Of a DNA stretch of 64,000 nt, positions 63,384 through 64,000 are shown piece after piece. The stretch spans positions 2,604,001 to 2,668,000 of the forward strand of contig NVQB01000001.1 in assembly GCA_002319075.1 (NCBI GenBank). Reading direction: 5' to 3'. This DNA comes from Sphingobacteriaceae bacterium. Its GTDB lineage: Bacteria; Bacteroidota; Bacteroidia; B-17B0; Aurantibacillaceae. Position 1 is the first letter of the stretch. Every line of letters begins with the position of its first letter. The translations under genes were made by a program, and so were the position numbers. The notes beneath the pieces are model-generated. The model was not told the DNA's origin and searched no databases. It worked only from the letters and a program-made list of their open reading frames with translations.

Positions 63384-64000
63384 CTATTTTAGCATAAGAA
63401 GAAGGTCCTTCATTTTTAGATGCGTGGCATCCATAGTAATGAGGCCGCTTCTCGGTTGATCAAGATCAAGAATCAGGTATACCGTGATGCTGATCATCAA
63501 TGAAAAACAAAACACCAGAATCCAGTTCGACTTTTGATTTGCCCGGCCATAGCCAATTATAAAGCCTGAGGAGAGGCACAAAACAAATAAAAGATAAATG
63601 ATAGAATGGGGAACATGAGCCAGGCGTGCTTCATCGCGGGTAGATACCCAATCAATCACACTGTTTAAGGCAGGGATCATCTGGCTGCTGGAAAGAAAAT
63701 TTTCTTTGTCGTGAGAAAGTAAAGCAACTTTATTCCAGATTCCCTGAGAAATAGAGGAAGAAAGACCGAGAGCTTCGTGGATTTTCGATTCGTCGTTTCC
63801 TGCATTATAATAGGCTATACGTGCATTGACGTAGTTAGCGAACTCTTTTTTGAAAAAAGGTTTTAAACTGTCAGCGTATAAATCGGTTCTCAGAATTGCC
63901 GTTCCAATGGCGTTTGCTTCTTCCACTATAGCTTGTCTCCTGGTATCGTACCTTATGGCCGAGAGATTAAAAGTAAAAGCAAGAAGTAATCCTAAAAGTC
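63384..64000 (-). CDS. DUF4239 (bestrophin-like) membrane protein, 5' end outside window
   Basis: The frame is open to the right edge (about 205 codons seen), with GLLLAFTFNLSAIRYDTRRQ and VEEANAIGTAILRTDLY before any start, so the N-terminus is cut off. The EANAIGTA-x-LR block is the hallmark of DUF4239. Two helices near the C-terminus (about residues 105-125 and 133-152 from 63926) are visible. A GTG at 63926 is internal and not the start. Function is unknown; the family is predicted to be membrane-embedded. Confidence 0.85.
   Translation of the reverse strand, partial: LLGLLLAFTFNLSAIRYDTRRQAIVEEANAIGTAILRTDLYADSLKPFFKKEFANYVNARIAYYNAGNDESKIHEALGLSSSISQGIWNKVALLSHDKENFLSSSQMIPALNSVIDWVSTRDEARLAHVPHSIIYLLFVLCLSSGFIIGYGRANQKSNWILVFCFSLMISITVYLILDLDQPRSGLITMDATHLKMKDLLLMLK

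Overview
The window is a chromosome segment of a Bacteroidota bacterium, most like free-living Flavobacteriia/Sphingobacteriia relatives. Seven predicted secreted proteins end in type IX secretion system (T9SS) sorting domains, six of type A and one gliding-type type B. Several promoters carry the Bacteroidota -33 TTTG / -7 TAnnTTTG pattern, and start regions are A-rich rather than Shine-Dalgarno-like. Families typical of the phylum are present: DUF4239, DUF5808, DUF6526, DUF2452, an ABC permease/M1 peptidase fusion and Reg_prop hybrid sensors. All family names were read from the protein sequences without any database search.

Layout. 1-7915 (minus): an efflux operon of a HlyD/MacA-like adaptor, a CPBP-family membrane protease, a LolD/MacB-type ATPase and two MacB/FtsX permeases, the last cut by the window edge. 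It is divergent from an NtrC-type regulator and its histidine kinase (8270-10955), which probably control it. 11081-12544: dipeptidase PepD. 12702-27614: four large secreted T9SS proteins, interrupted by a Reg_prop sensor kinase/LuxR regulator pair.

27707-37187: a genomic island of about 9.4 kb in the 3' end of tRNA-Lys(UUU), bounded by 46/47-bp direct repeats. It holds a broken tyrosine recombinase truncated at the left repeat, a Fic protein, an XRE regulator, a MORN-like fragment, an unfamiliar 750-aa protein paired with a TIGR02391 protein, an ApeA-like HEPN protein, and an overlapping DUF4238/unknown pair. Several cargo proteins carry HEPN-type R-x4/5-H motifs, so this looks like a compact antiphage defence island. 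It is the most likely place in the window for an undescribed system.

37387-53125: a small unknown protein, an SGNH-like T9SS protein, another secreted T9SS protein, a KdnA-like aminotransferase, a GNAT-like protein overlapping miaA, RlpA, a DUF2306 protein, a lipoprotein, an FMN/Fe-S glutamate-synthase-family protein, a DUF5808 protein, a TonB-C-like protein, a TPR-SpoIIE phosphatase and a T9SS metalloprotease. 53225-58081 (minus): nadK, selD, mnmH, DUF6526, a flavin reductase and an atypical SDR. selD and mnmH together make 2-selenouridine in tRNA. 58306-64000: DUF2452, an ABC permease/M1 aminopeptidase fusion with its ATPase, and a DUF4239 protein cut by the window edge.
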